Below are positions 1 through 5,447 of a DNA stretch of 5,447 nt, one piece after another (the stretch's first letter is position 1; each line of letters starts with the position of its first letter). A program made the translations under genes and the position numbers. The notes beneath the pieces were generated by a model. It made no database searches. It was not told the origin of the DNA and was given only the letters and a program-made list of their open reading frames with translations. Origin of the DNA: Candidatus Nanopelagicales bacterium (GTDB lineage: Bacteria; Actinomycetota; Actinomycetes; S36-B12; UBA5976); NCBI GenBank assembly GCA_030831445.1, contig JAURLB010000084.1, positions 1-5,447 on the forward strand, written 5' to 3'.

Positions 1-289
1 AATTTTCCAGAAAAGTCAACTTTGTTTTTCTAACTTTGTTGAAATAGTTGTTTAGATATTCATAGCCCCCTACTTCAATTCCTGCCGAATTTGGGTTATC
101 CATCAATTCGGTCTTGTCGATTGATTTTAAAGCTCCTGCAATTAGATAACGATCGACGGGTGTTCCTGACATATAGCCAAACAGGGGGTCTAGTGTGTCA
201 CCAATATCAAATCCAAGATCAGGTTCGCTTGCTGCATTTCGATATAGAAATTGAATGCACTTAATAATCAACCTTTTCGCAATTTTCAT
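1..289 (-). CDS. SAM-dependent methyltransferase, N-terminal part (partial)
   Basis: An open frame runs from an ATG at 289-287 leftwards off the window edge, giving 96 residues without a stop. The visible protein contains GTPVDRY (residues 42-48) followed about 22 residues later by GIEVGGYEYLN (70-80). This pair resembles the start of a methyltransferase family often found in polysaccharide gene clusters, where a GTPxDRYYI segment precedes a strand of the form LEVG-D-Y. In those proteins the second segment is the SAM-binding motif I region, so the missing part should hold the rest of the Rossmann fold. The role would be methylation of a sugar or glycan intermediate in the cytoplasm, which is inferred from family and neighbours. 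No Shine-Dalgarno sequence and no close TANNNT box are seen before this ATG. The gene diverges from the GT2 gene starting at 332. Family confidence is moderate because the rest of the domain is outside the window. Confidence 0.72.
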   Translation of the reverse strand, partial: MKIAKRLIIKCIQFLYRNAASEPDLGFDIGDTLDPLFGYMSGTPVDRYLIAGALKSIDKTELMDNPNSAGIEVGGYEYLNNYFNKVRKTKLTFLEN

Positions 290-331
290 AATTGTTCGAG
301 CTTGTGTCTTATCATTGATATCGTATGTTAA
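290..331. promoter_or_regulatory. Divergent intergenic region, putative leaderless promoter for the GT2 gene
   Basis: These 42 bp separate the starts of the minus-strand methyltransferase and the plus-strand glycosyltransferase, so promoters for both directions must lie here or inside the genes. On the plus strand TATCGT (319-324) fits the TANNNT form of a -10 box and ends 7 nt before the GTG at 332, the spacing expected if transcription begins at the start codon. A weak -35 candidate is TTCGAG (295-300), 18 bp upstream. On the minus strand TACGAT (325-320) overlaps the same site and would give a leader of roughly 25 nt. These are pattern matches only, with no strong -35 consensus. Confidence 0.3.
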
Positions 332-1102
332 GTGATAATTGGGCTAGTTGTTCCAACAATGGGCACACGTCCCGTTTATCTGCGTCAGTGTTTGCTCTCG
401 ATTCGGGCGGCTGGTGATGCACGTATTCATATTGTTGCCCCAGGTTCATTGGGTCTGGGCTCTGTCATCGAACCGGGTCTATTCGATGCTGTAATCGATG
501 ACCCAGGCCTGGGGCTGGCTGCCGCGATAGATGCAGGGCTGAAATCATTTCCGGACTCGGTGGTGTTTGTCAATTGGCTGGGTGATGATGATGAATTGGC
601 ACCTGGATCTCTGAACCGCACAGTGAGTGTTTTAGAAGACGACTCTCGGATCGCACTTGTGTACGGTGGATGCGAATACATCGACAGTGTTGGAAAGCGG
701 CTCTGGGTGAATAAGTCCGGGAAATACGCGAAATACTTGATGAGGTTTGGACCGCAGTTGATTCCGCAACCCGGCTCACTCATGAGAAGGGATGCATACG
801 AGCAAATTGGTGGATTGGATCATCAGTACAAATGGGCGTTCGACCTTGACTTGTTGCTTCGCTTAAAAAAGGTAGGCGCCCTCCAATTTGTGGATACCAC
901 CTTGGCTAAATTCCGCTGGCATGAGGGATCGCTTTCTGTTGGTGGTCGCAAAGGGTCGGTCGAAGAAGCATCAACTATTCGTCGCGCCTCTTTGCCCAGA
1001 GTGCTTCGAATTGTTTCTCCTCTTTGGGAAATTCCGATGAAACTTGCAATTCTTGCTGCGGGTAATCGCTTGAATAGAAAATTGAAGCGATCCAATGGTT
1101 AA
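332..1102 (+). CDS. Family 2 glycosyltransferase (GT-A fold)
   Basis: This 256-residue protein is an inverting GT2-type sugar transferase, expected to add a sugar from a nucleotide-sugar donor to a growing surface glycan on the cytoplasmic side. The N-terminal strand IIGLVVPTMGTRP (residues 2-14) is the usual nucleotide-binding start of the fold. FVNWLGDDDEL (79-89) carries the DXD-type metal and donor site. The segment PQPGSLMRRDAYEQIGGLD (145-163), then DLDLLLRLKK (171-180) and WHEGS (196-200), follow the order seen in GT2 enzymes that act on polysaccharides. The last 35 or so residues are basic and amphipathic, which may help membrane association. The start is GTG at 332: an in-frame TAA at 329-331 lies directly upstream, and the ATG at 325 is in another frame. 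No Shine-Dalgarno sequence is visible. The stop overlaps the next gene's ATG (1095), so the two are probably co-transcribed and translationally coupled. The sugar and acceptor cannot be told from the sequence. Confidence 0.88.
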   Translation: MIIGLVVPTMGTRPVYLRQCLLSIRAAGDARIHIVAPGSLGLGSVIEPGLFDAVIDDPGLGLAAAIDAGLKSFPDSVVFVNWLGDDDELAPGSLNRTVSVLEDDSRIALVYGGCEYIDSVGKRLWVNKSGKYAKYLMRFGPQLIPQPGSLMRRDAYEQIGGLDHQYKWAFDLDLLLRLKKVGALQFVDTTLAKFRWHEGSLSVGGRKGSVEEASTIRRASLPRVLRIVSPLWEIPMKLAILAAGNRLNRKLKRSNG

Positions 1103-1403
1103 GCGATCCAAGTACTCACTCCTTGCTTCATTTCTGTTCTTTCTCACTTTGGTTGCATGGTCCGTTTCCTCCCCCATTGGGTCAGGAGTAGATGCAGATT
1201 TCCACCTCGGCAGTATCTGGTGTGCGCGCGGCGAGGTTAAGGGCTTGTGTGAGTCAATTGATATGACTGCGCAACCACAACCAACAGCAAAAGTGCCATT
1301 TATGTTTCAAATGTGCAACGATCGCAACATCTATTTTTGGCCAAACTGTGAAGTCGCAAAAGAGAACCCAAGCTCGCATGTAATCATAATTGCGCCAAGT
1401 TAC

Positions 1404-1406
1404 TAG
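1404..1406 (+). other. In-frame TAG inside the DUF2142-like gene (codon 104)
   Basis: The codons read AGT TAC TAG CAG TCC, and frame 0 stays open from here to 2270. The residues on both sides (APSY before, QSLYYWTTHAF after) join into the conserved region between the first large outer loop and the second membrane segment, with no gap or frame change. One substitution from TAC, TAT, CAG, AAG or GAG would explain it. A restart at GTG 1506 or another internal codon would lack the first membrane segment and the acidic loop. Confidence 0.9.
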
Positions 1407-2157
1407 CAGTCCCTTTATTATTGGACTACTCATGCATTTGCGAGTTCAGATGTCAATCGCAGTGTTGTACTTATTCGGCTATTCAACTCCGCTATTGCAG
1501 CACTCGTGTTCTTCGCACTGCTTGCCCTTTCCGCAGATCGGGTGCGAAAAGCGATCGTGATCAGTTGGACATTGACTCTTATTCCGAATGGAATTCAATT
1601 ACTTACTGGCATTAACCCCCGAAGCTGGGCAGTGCTTAGAATAATGAGTTCTTGGGCGTTCCTCCATGGATTTCTTAATGAGGAGAGAACCAACCGCCGT
1701 CGGCGCTGGTGGCAATTAGGTTTCTTTGTTGGTTCAGTTGGACTCGTTGCAAGTACTCGATTTGATGCTCTGCTATTTGTATGCTTCGTTAGCGTTATTG
1801 TCTTTGTGACGCACTTCATTCAATTTGATTTGATCACCTTTAAGAGATTGGCGCGTTATCTCATTATCGCAGCGTTCCTTTTCTTCGGGCTTCGGTATAT
1901 TCCGCTTTTACGTGGGATTTTAAGCTTCGGTGTGCCTCAGCCATTTGAGACTCAGCAGTATTTCGTCTTCCAGCTTGTACACATCCCCGAGTTTGTCGCG
2001 GATTGGTGGGGTTTCAATGTTGGACAACTAGGAAACGGGCCGGGAATAATTGGTTTGGTTGGCATAACTCTTTTTGCAATGCATATGTATGCGCTATTGC
2101 AAGGAGCGAACCGTAGGCAAATCTTTGTGACGAGTGCGTTAACTGTCTTTATTCTGC

Positions 2158-2270
2158 TTGCATTGTTTAGGGCCACAACTGCAGTGCAGAGCATTGTGCC
2201 ACTTACTGGTGTACACATTTGGCTTAGTCGCACCACTTATTGGGCTCACCGCTCTATATTCAAAAACTGA
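2158..2270 (+). other. Frameshift window in the DUF2142-like gene (frame 0 to frame 1)
   Basis: Frame 0 and frame 1 are both open here. Frame 0 gives hydrophobic, family-like sequence up to about ATTAVQSIVPLTGV (ending near 2213), then turns into polar sequence (SRTTYWAHRSIFKN) and stops at 2268-2270. Frame 1 becomes membrane-protein-like from about VYTFGLVAPLIGLTAL (from 2209) and runs to the TAA at 2548-2550. The change equals one extra base or two missing bases, most likely within 2190-2230. No long homopolymer lies at the junction. Confidence 0.82.
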
Positions 2271-2512
2271 AACTGCGAAGTTGATCTCAACCGGAATGAC
2301 GTCATTTACAGTCGTTTCAGTTGCACTTATGCATGCTCTTTCGTTTTATCATTGGATGGAATTCTTCACGCGTCGCGGTGTAAATGTGCAGTTTTATGAA
2401 ACGTTTTCGCTTGCTGATTCATGGTGGTGGAATTCATCAGTGAGTCCAAACTGGGTTTTTGTAGCTGGATCAATTGCCTTTTCCGCTTTTTTATGGTCAT
2501 CATGGAAAAGTG

Positions 2513-3430
2513 TTACGGTTGGCTCTCTAAGCGAACCTGAATATCACTAATTCCATAGCAGTACTTTCGCCAATCTTCTTCACCGGGTTGAAAAGTTTGT
2601 GGAAGGCGACACGGCAGTACGTTGCTAAACCGTACCTTGTCACCGTTACGTAATTTCAGTTTCACAACAGCGGGCTGACTTGCAGTCACCGTGTGTGCAG
2701 TACTTACTCCATTATGGATTACTCGAATAATCTGTGTAGGTGCTGAGGGGCCATACGCTGCAATAAGTGTTACCTCGGCAGTCACGTTGTCCATTTCACC
2801 CGATTTTGCCAGATATTGAAACTCGGCTGTCTCTTGAATATCAGGGAGTCCTTCTGTGCTTCGAGGAAATGAAAATACCCAATTTGCATCAAGTCCATTC
2901 TCGTAGGACTTGTCATAGTCGTACGAATACATTCCTTTTTCTGAAAGCAATCGAATGACTTGATAAAACTCATTTCTCACATCATCGCCCCATTTAAGGA
3001 CGTATCTTGCGTCTTCTAGTTTTTGATTCTTGCTGGTGGCATGAGTAACAACTTTGTAGAGAACTACAGGAAAGTCTCCCGCAGTGGCAGTTACTTGGGA
3101 GAAGTAGGGTTCGGTAAGTTGAATTCGGATTGAGCCCAGCTCGCCCAGAGAGGCCGCACTCAACACTTTGTCATAGCCACGCTCAACATGCGTTTCGCCA
3201 AATTCGCGACGTGAATCGAAGTTGGAGCGAATACTGTAAAAATCATCAAATGAGGAAAGGAGCATAACTTTCCCATGCTTGGTCTTTGCCACCTCGCTCC
3301 GGACTGGTGTATATGGATCGAGATCCAAATTGCCCGTTGCGACCCCATAAGGATTCGCAAGAACCAGGAATAAACATGTAACCGAAATCAGCAGTAGGGC
3401 TTTGCGCCATGGGTCGCCAATAGTTGCCAT
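2513..3430 (-). CDS. Membrane-anchored extracytoplasmic protein of unknown function
   Basis: I do not recognise this 305-residue protein. It has a short cytoplasmic start containing WRK, one hydrophobic segment (about residues 10-26) that would act as signal anchor or signal peptide, and a soluble, mostly polar region that should lie outside the membrane. Residues 200-303 look like a beta-sandwich: alternating short hydrophobic strands (AEVTLIAAYG, TQIIRVIHNG, AVVKLKLRNGDKVRF) ending in DWRKYCYGISDIQVRLE. That end is reminiscent of galactose-binding-like accessory domains in glycan enzymes, where a DxRxLGxGI-type segment is common. C274 and C291 could form a disulfide. C19 sits in the membrane segment and SVTC is not a good lipobox. 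ATG 3430 has no Shine-Dalgarno sequence, but TAAACT (3445-3440) lies 9 nt upstream. It follows the GT2-methyltransferase gene by 75 bp on the same strand and overlaps the convergent membrane gene. A role in handling surface glycan is inferred from the context only. It could also be a remnant of a larger membrane protein that kept its outer domain. Confidence 0.7.
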   Translation of the reverse strand: MATIGDPWRKALLLISVTCLFLVLANPYGVATGNLDLDPYTPVRSEVAKTKHGKVMLLSSFDDFYSIRSNFDSRREFGETHVERGYDKVLSAASLGELGSIRIQLTEPYFSQVTATAGDFPVVLYKVVTHATSKNQKLEDARYVLKWGDDVRNEFYQVIRLLSEKGMYSYDYDKSYENGLDANWVFSFPRSTEGLPDIQETAEFQYLAKSGEMDNVTAEVTLIAAYGPSAPTQIIRVIHNGVSTAHTVTASQPAVVKLKLRNGDKVRFSNVLPCRLPQTFQPGEEDWRKYCYGISDIQVRLESQP

Positions 3431-3445
3431 GTTCGGTTTAGTTTA
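3431..3445 (-). promoter_or_regulatory. Putative -10 box before the exported-protein gene
   Basis: On the minus strand TAAACT (3445-3440) fits TANNNT and ends 9 nt before the ATG at 3430. A poor -35 candidate, CTTAAA (3468-3463), lies 17 bp upstream. No ribosome binding site is visible between box and ATG, so a leaderless or near-leaderless transcript is possible. This is a pattern match only. Confidence 0.25.
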
Positions 3446-3468
3446 TGCCATTCTTGATATTTTTTAAG

Positions 3469-3492
3469 CGTGGATCAATCCAGTGATCCACG
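3469..3492. repeat. Perfect 9-bp inverted repeat (hairpin) between two minus-strand genes
   Basis: CGTGGATCA (3469-3477) and TGATCCACG (3484-3492) are exact reverse complements separated by 6 nt. The hairpin begins 14 bp after the stop codon of the GT2-methyltransferase gene in its reading direction. On the minus strand it is followed by CTTAAAAAATATC, an A-rich rather than T-rich stretch, so it is not a classical rho-independent terminator in that direction. On the plus strand the T-run lies before the stem, which also does not fit. It may act as a weak terminator, a 3'-end stabiliser of the upstream mRNA, or a protein-binding palindrome near the promoter of the next gene. Confidence 0.6.
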
Positions 3493-3505
3493 AAATGGGT
3501 TGAAT

Positions 3506-5083
3506 TCACATCTTCAGTGCGGTTGGAATTGCTCGCTCACGCGGTACTCGTAGAACTGCAATCAGATTTATTCCAGGAATTCTTCCATTCAGTATCCACA
3601 TAATCTTGTACGCAAACGGAACAATCACACGGTCATATGTACCGAGTTGTCCACTGCCCACAGACTTAACACCGAAGAGCCGATACAACATCCAGTAAGG
3701 GGCAATCGCTATTGGATTGAAATACTGAATTGACTCAATCTCGAATCCAGAAACTTCAGCCACAGTCTTTAACTCACGCATCGTAAATCTTCGAACATGC
3801 CCTGAAAGGGAATCTACCGAGCCGTACAACCTCGGCATACTGGGAACAACCACAATTGCCTTACCGTCTGGATGTAACTGGTCCTTTGCGAGACGCAATT
3901 CCGATACGTCATCAGCAATGTGTTCCAATACGTGGGTGTACATGACTCGATTGAACTTTCTCTCTGCGTTGTGCTCTTTTGTAAGTGCCACATAGTCAGA
4001 CAATGTTCCAAGAAAGGACTCTGCGTTCTCAACATTTATAAGTTTCTGATTGAGTTCCTTGTGGAATTTTTCACTCGGTTCTATTGAAACGAGGCGAGAA
4101 GCCACTGCTGAAATTGAACTGCTAAACGATCCTGATCCTGCACCAACCTCGAGGACGTCCCCTTGCAAATCATTGCCAAGAAAGTCAATGAGAGAGTCGG
4201 CAGTTTTGGCTTCAGCACACACCATCACTTCGTGCTCTTGTTCGCTGAGCTTGCCTTGTGCGATAAAGGCCATTTCATATTTCGCATTCAATTTAAGCCG
4301 ACGTTTAATCATGGTTGATCGTGATCCAATTGTCCAGAGCTGGGCAGCCGTCTCAGCAATTCTGGCTAACTTCATTTTTGACTCTCCGGCCCAACGCGGT
4401 CTGAAACGAATTGGCACCTCTGAAACCTTTAAGTTATGAGATGCTGCACAAGCAATAATCCCTCCAAAAAAGGCGTAACCCTTAAAGTCAATAACGTCTC
4501 TCATGGTTGCTTCGAGCGCACTCCGACTGTAGACACGAAAACTTGTTGTCGGGTCTTTGATTTGTTTAGGCACTCCCACGCGATGAAGCATGAAGGATGA
4601 AGCTTTTGAAAGAATCTTTCGATGGAACGAAAGCCCTGGTGCAGTTCCGCCTTTTGTCCATCGGGACCCAATCGTTATCGAGCTTCTCGTTGCAAAATGT
4701 GCTCGCACCAAATCGGGCATCTGTCGCGCATCATGCTGTCCATCTGCATCAAGATTCACCACGAAATTGATTTCTTTATCACTTAATGCAATTTCGAACC
4801 CACTCAAGATGGCAGCGCCAAGGCCCATATTTGGTCCGGCCGCCACCTTACCTGTTAAACCAAGAGCCGACAATGACCTCTGGGCATGAATTACAAAATC
4901 GTTGTCCGATGAGTCATCTACGATCAAGACATCAAGTTGGTACTCCGATGCATCTAAGATCTTTATGCTTTCTGCAATTTCTTCCAGGACAAACCGAATT
5001 GTTTCCCTCTCGCCAAGAGTGGCCAACAGTATGCAGCCTTTCCTTGCAGTTGATCTAGCACTTGTCTCAGTCATTGCTTTCAC
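3506..5083 (-). CDS. Bifunctional protein: DPM1-like family 2 glycosyltransferase fused to class I SAM methyltransferase
   Basis: This 525-residue protein has two catalytic domains. Residues about 16-235 form a GT2 domain like polyprenyl-phosphate mannose/glucose synthases: DVLIVDDSSD (51-60), NMGLGAAILSGFE (85-97), NLDADGQHD (110-118, the DXD metal site), GSRW (139-142), DPTTSFRVYSR (177-187) and PIRFRPRWAGESKM (224-237). No membrane helices follow, as in the soluble DPM1 form. A linker (about 240-295) leads to a methyltransferase domain with motif I VLEVGAGSGSF (310-320), the ribose-binding acid E335 in SIEPS, VLEHIADD (385-392) and SGHVRRFT (427-434). The GT2 half would load a sugar onto polyprenyl phosphate. 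The methyltransferase target is unknown and may be the same sugar or glycan. Fusions of these two domains are known in bacteria. The start may be GTG 5083 or ATG 5074; TAGCCT (5089-5084) touches the GTG but lies 9 nt before the ATG, which would favour 5074 (522 residues) if the transcript is leaderless. The stop is TGA at 3506-3508. Confidence 0.9.
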   Translation of the reverse strand: MKAMTETSARSTARKGCILLATLGERETIRFVLEEIAESIKILDASEYQLDVLIVDDSSDNDFVIHAQRSLSALGLTGKVAAGPNMGLGAAILSGFEIALSDKEINFVVNLDADGQHDARQMPDLVRAHFATRSSITIGSRWTKGGTAPGLSFHRKILSKASSFMLHRVGVPKQIKDPTTSFRVYSRSALEATMRDVIDFKGYAFFGGIIACAASHNLKVSEVPIRFRPRWAGESKMKLARIAETAAQLWTIGSRSTMIKRRLKLNAKYEMAFIAQGKLSEQEHEVMVCAEAKTADSLIDFLGNDLQGDVLEVGAGSGSFSSSISAVASRLVSIEPSEKFHKELNQKLINVENAESFLGTLSDYVALTKEHNAERKFNRVMYTHVLEHIADDVSELRLAKDQLHPDGKAIVVVPSMPRLYGSVDSLSGHVRRFTMRELKTVAEVSGFEIESIQYFNPIAIAPYWMLYRLFGVKSVGSGQLGTYDRVIVPFAYKIMWILNGRIPGINLIAVLRVPRERAIPTALKM

Positions 5084-5118
5084 AGGCTAGCCATTTATCA
5101 ACGATTAGATTTGAACTT
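5075..5118. promoter_or_regulatory. Compact divergent promoter region between the fusion gene and carbonic anhydrase
   Basis: The starts of the two genes are 35-44 bp apart, depending on which start the fusion gene uses. On the plus strand TAGATT (5106-5111) ends exactly 7 nt before the carbonic anhydrase ATG at 5119, the spacing of a leaderless promoter. On the minus strand TAGCCT (5089-5084) ends 9 nt before the ATG at 5074. No Shine-Dalgarno sequence is visible on either side, and neither -10 candidate has a convincing -35. Confidence 0.35.
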
Positions 5119-5447
5119 ATGGTTTTTCCAGTAAGTGATTTTGCAGACGTTCTGCACTCAAACGATGAATTTGTACGAGAATTTCGTCATTCAGGACTTA
5201 CTGGTACAGCCCGTAGAGGGCTTGCAATTGTTACCTGCATGGATTCACGCATCAGCCCGCTAGCCGCAGTGGGCATGCAGGCGGGTGATGCCAAAATTCT
5301 ACGCAATGCTGGGGCGCGCGTAACTGACGACGTCATGAGAACCCTCGTGCTTGCTTCATATCTACTAGGAGTACAGCGAATACTGGTTATGCCTCATACC
5401 GATTGCCGAATGGTGTGTGAAAGTGATTCAGTAATCCATGAGACCAT
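5119..5447 (+). CDS. Beta-class carbonic anhydrase, N-terminal part (partial)
   Basis: The enzyme interconverts CO2 and bicarbonate in the cytoplasm using zinc, supplying bicarbonate for carboxylation reactions and helping pH balance. The 109 visible residues include all expected catalytic features: TCMDSRI (39-45) with zinc ligand C40 and the D42-R44 dyad, ILRNAGARVTDDVMRTL (60-76), and MPHTDCRM (91-98) with zinc ligands H93 and C96. The pattern resembles the short beta carbonic anhydrases of actinobacteria such as Rv1284 of Mycobacterium tuberculosis, which are about 160-170 residues, so roughly 50-60 residues lie beyond the window edge. ATG 5119 is chosen because the protein then begins a typical distance before the first zinc motif and a TANNNT box lies 7 nt upstream. 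The gene is divergent from the glycan genes and looks like an unrelated housekeeping neighbour. Confidence 0.95.
   Translation, partial: MVFPVSDFADVLHSNDEFVREFRHSGLTGTARRGLAIVTCMDSRISPLAAVGMQAGDAKILRNAGARVTDDVMRTLVLASYLLGVQRILVMPHTDCRMVCESDSVIHET

Larger units (their letters stand above)
1095..2550 (+). pseudogene. DUF2142-like polytopic membrane protein (GT-C type), broken by a stop and a frameshift
   Basis: Read as one gene this would encode about 485 residues with some 10-11 hydrophobic segments, a usual size for DUF2142 membrane proteins. The first segment (residues 8-26) is followed by an outer loop with DADFHL (33-38), in the place where GT-C enzymes carry acidic catalytic residues. 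After the TAG at codon 104 the same frame continues with QSLYYW and NRSVVLIRLFNSAIAALVFF, which matches the LYYW and RLxN pattern expected of this family, so the stop is internal. The frame 0 product then runs out at 2270, while the C-terminal third (FGLVAPLIGLTALY onwards, to 2550) is read in frame 1. Intact, it would be a membrane glycosyltransferase or glycan-assembly protein using polyprenyl-phosphate sugars, inferred from the GT-C resemblance. It overlaps the preceding GT2 gene by 8 nt and the convergent downstream gene by 38 bp. Alternatives are sequencing errors or recoding. The fragments could be mis-annotated as separate small proteins. Confidence 0.8.

Noticed and set aside
325..327. 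ATG as start codon of the GT2 gene
   Set aside because: It is out of frame with the glycosyltransferase; the in-frame TAA at 329-331 makes GTG 332 the first possible start.
427..1177. Minus-strand open frames opposite the GT2 gene
   Set aside because: Low-complexity, Ser/Pro/Arg-rich translations opposite clear GT2 motifs indicate antisense shadows.
1404..1412. Programmed stop-codon readthrough of the TMV type
   Set aside because: CAG after the TAG matches the first part of the context but TCC does not fit YYA, and the gene has a second lesion that readthrough would not repair.
1421..1615. Small plus-strand open frame after the amber codon
   Set aside because: It is in a different frame from the conserved membrane-protein sequence and its cysteine- and arginine-rich translation looks like an out-of-frame shadow.
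3374..3374. Possible lipoprotein cysteine (residue 19) of the exported protein
   Set aside because: The preceding residues SVT do not match a lipobox, and the cysteine sits in the middle of the hydrophobic segment rather than at its end.
4050..5090. Several plus-strand open frames of 62-129 residues opposite the fusion gene
   Set aside because: They lie antisense to well-conserved glycosyltransferase and methyltransferase motifs and have no domain-like content, so they are shadows.
1..5447. Mobile element, CRISPR array, tRNA or defence system
   Set aside because: I saw no transposase, no terminal inverted or regularly spaced repeats, no cloverleaf and no defence-associated domain on either strand.

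Overview
The window is a stretch of cell-surface glycan biosynthesis genes from a bacterium, followed by the start of a housekeeping carbonic anhydrase gene. By eye the GC content is moderate (mid-40s percent). Intergenic gaps are very short, convergent genes overlap, and start codons lack Shine-Dalgarno sequences but have TANNNT boxes 7-9 nt upstream. Together with the carbonic anhydrase type, this suggests a streamlined, moderate-GC actinomycete (for example a freshwater planktonic lineage). That assignment is inference, because no rRNA or other taxonomic marker is present.

Layout: (1) 1-289, minus strand: the N-terminal part of a SAM-dependent methyltransferase of a type common in polysaccharide clusters, cut by the window edge. 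(2) 290-331: a short divergent intergenic region. (3) 332-1102, plus: a family 2 glycosyltransferase starting with GTG. (4) 1095-2550, plus: overlapping the GT2 stop by 8 nt, a polytopic membrane protein of DUF2142/GT-C type, broken by an in-frame TAG at codon 104 and a frameshift near 2190-2230. (5) 2513-3430, minus: a membrane-anchored extracytoplasmic protein of unknown function whose 3' end overlaps the broken gene by 38 bp. (6) 3431-3505: a gap with a perfect 9-bp hairpin. (7) 3506-5083, minus: a fusion of a DPM1-like glycosyltransferase and a class I methyltransferase. (8) 5119-5447, plus: the N-terminal part of a beta-carbonic anhydrase, cut by the window edge. No stretch longer than 300 bases lacks a gene.

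How the genes may work together: DPM1-like enzymes make polyprenyl-phosphate sugars on the cytoplasmic side of the membrane, and GT-C membrane enzymes use those donors on the outer side. The GT2-methyltransferase fusion and the DUF2142/GT-C protein therefore form a plausible donor-user pair. The separate GT2 and methyltransferase would build or modify the same glycan, and the anchored protein may act on it outside the membrane. In this sequence the GT-C gene carries two lesions, so this step is either lost in the strain or affected by sequence errors. I see no mobile element, CRISPR array, tRNA, rRNA or defence system. The most notable items are the double lesion, the fusion enzyme, the unknown exported protein and the consistent leaderless-type starts.
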